6,563 nt of DNA from DATCSE01 sp036568605 (GTDB lineage Bacteria; Pseudomonadota; Gammaproteobacteria; Burkholderiales; Burkholderiaceae_C). Under the pieces are notes generated by a model that was not told the origin of the DNA, did no database searches, and saw only the letters and a program-made list of their open reading frames with translations. Made by a program: the position numbers and the translations under genes. This document shows, in pieces, positions 5,825-6,563 of this stretch; the stretch's first letter is position 1, and the number at the start of each line of letters is the position of its first letter. The stretch covers positions 1 through 6,563 of the forward strand of contig DATCSE010000086.1 in assembly GCA_036568605.1 (NCBI GenBank), read 5' to 3'.

Positions 5825-5950
5825 GGTGCCGTCGGCCCTCAGGTGCACGATCAGGCCGAAGGCCGTGCACAGCCAGTCGATCATCGCGCCGGCATCGCGG
5901 CCCGAGAGGCTGGGCTCGGACTGCGTCGAGCCGGCGGGGGTGGGAATCAT
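5825..5950 (-). pseudogene. Remnant of a VOC/glyoxalase-like gene (N-terminal fragment)
   Basis: On the minus strand an ATG at 5950-5948 sits behind AAAGGAGA (about 5964-5957), an excellent Shine-Dalgarno. The first ~42 residues, including GRDAGAMIDWLCTAFGLIVHLRADGT, resemble the start of VOC-superfamily proteins (typical form: YRDAPAAIDWLCRAFGFE). After that the similarity stops: the frame continues with low-complexity Ala/Ser/Arg and runs antisense into the tautomerase gene, stopping at 5723. The rest of a normal 120-150 residue VOC domain is missing, so this is probably a gene truncated by a deletion at the junction with the tautomerase. A functional 75-residue protein is a less likely alternative. 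The 337-nt gap between the tautomerase and the [2Fe-2S] gene holds only this fragment plus the upstream region of the next gene; no terminator is evident. Confidence 0.6.
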
Positions 5951-6068
5951 GGTGGTCTCCTTTGCAGAACCAGGCGGCTTTGCACTCGAACCGTAGCGGG
6001 AATTCCACGCGCGTCAACTGACCCTACTGGCCTTGCAGGATCGGGCAAGAATGCAGCAGGAATCGGCA

Positions 6069-6098
6069 TTGCCGTGCCCCGGGGTGTCGCCGTAGTCT
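6069..6098 (+). promoter_or_regulatory. Possible weak sigma70-like promoter for the [2Fe-2S] subunit gene
   Basis: TTGCCG (6069-6074) is followed after 18 nt by TAGTCT (6093-6098), 29 nt before the start codon. An 8-bp palindrome CCCCGGGG (6077-6084) lies in the spacer. No TGTATACA-type operator like the two upstream sites is found in this gap, so this gene may not share their regulator. The match is weak. Confidence 0.22.
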
Positions 6099-6127
6099 CG
6101 TGACCCTCTCGAAGGAGCATGGGATCC

Positions 6128-6563
6128 ATGGTGAATCTGAATGTGAATGGCAAGAGCGTCCGGCTCGACGCGCCCGAGGAAATGCCGCTGCTGTGGGCGC
6201 TGCGCGATGTCGCGAACCTGACCGGCACGAAGTACGGCTGCGGCATGGCGCTGTGCGGCGCCTGCACGGTGCACGTGGACGGCGCGGCCACGCGCTCGTG
6301 CATCACGCCGGTGGGCACGGTCGCCGGCAAGAAGATCACGACGATCGAGGCGGTCGGCCAGGGCGCGAACGACAAGGTCGGCCGCGCGGTGCAGGCGTCG
6401 TGGCGCAAGCTCGACGTCGCGCAGTGCGGCTACTGCCAGTCGGGCCAGATCATGTCGGCTTCGGCGCTGCTGGCGAGCAACCCGCATCCGACGGATGCCG
6501 ACATCGACGATGCCATGTCCGGCAACATCTGCCGCTGCGGGACCTATGTGCGCATCCGCGAAG
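6128..6563 (+). CDS. [2Fe-2S]-binding small subunit of a molybdenum hydroxylase (IorA-like / xanthine dehydrogenase-like; partial)
   Basis: 145 residues are seen before the right edge; family members are about 150-160, so only a short tail is missing. The N-terminal plant-type ferredoxin domain carries C38, C43, C46 (YGCGMALCGACTVHVDG) and C58. The C-terminal helical [2Fe-2S] domain carries C100, C103 (QCGYCQSGQ) and C135, C137 (NICRCGTY). This is the two-cluster small subunit that passes electrons from the molybdopterin subunit. The GTKYGCGMALCGACTVH form is closest to isoquinoline 1-oxidoreductase-type subunits, whose partners often use cytochromes rather than NAD. Next to puuD a purine hydroxylase role (such as xanthine to urate) is attractive, but N-heterocycle or aldehyde substrates are equally possible without the large subunit. 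AAGGAG (6112-6117) fits the ATG at 6128; the in-frame ATG at 6119 is too close to it. Confidence 0.92.
   Translation, partial: MVNLNVNGKSVRLDAPEEMPLLWALRDVANLTGTKYGCGMALCGACTVHVDGAATRSCITPVGTVAGKKITTIEAVGQGANDKVGRAVQASWRKLDVAQCGYCQSGQIMSASALLASNPHPTDADIDDAMSGNICRCGTYVRIRE

Noticed and set aside
1..6563. CRISPR array, insertion sequence, tRNA/rRNA or phage-like features
   Set aside because: No spaced direct repeats, transposase motifs, terminal repeats, tRNA-like cloverleaf or integrase signature was seen on either strand.

Overview
This window is a very GC-rich stretch of bacterial chromosome carrying a purine (urate) catabolism locus. Protein composition and gene content look most like Burkholderiales-type Betaproteobacteria. 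That is a judgement from recalled family resemblance, not a database search. Third codon positions are strongly G/C, so long spurious open frames occur on both strands.

Layout. A GntR/FCD regulator on the minus strand runs off the left edge (start codon at 668). It is divergent from a plus-strand series: 5-hydroxyisourate hydrolase (743-1096), the membrane-bound cytochrome c urate oxidase PuuD (1278-2474), a COG0402-type amidohydrolase best read as 8-oxoguanine deaminase (2495-3856), a secreted TPR-repeat protein (3853-4761), a class II aldolase/adducin-family protein (4758-5504) and a small 4-oxalocrotonate-tautomerase-like protein (5587-5790). The genes from puuD to the aldolase are tightly packed: a 20-nt gap, then an ATGA overlap, then a GTGA overlap. 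They very probably form one operon. Next come a minus-strand remnant of a VOC/glyoxalase-like gene (about 5825-5950) and the start of a plus-strand [2Fe-2S] subunit of a molybdenum hydroxylase (6128 to the right edge).

How the genes work together. 8-oxoguanine deaminase would release urate. PuuD oxidises urate to 5-hydroxyisourate and passes electrons to its own C-terminal haem domain. HiuH hydrolyses 5-hydroxyisourate to OHCU. The Mo-hydroxylase subunit at the right edge could belong to a purine hydroxylase (xanthine to urate), but its substrate cannot be read from this subunit. The OHCU decarboxylase, allantoinase and later steps are not in the window.

Regulation. Two closely related palindromes built on TGTATACA lie in front of the two catabolic units: 694-709 between the regulator and hiuH, and 1125-1140 upstream of puuD. 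They are the obvious candidate operators for the GntR protein. The first lies across the -10 regions of two mirror-image divergent promoters. Less understood parts are the structured puuD leader, the secreted TPR protein, the aldolase-family protein without the usual catalytic Glu, and the tautomerase with changed active-site residues.
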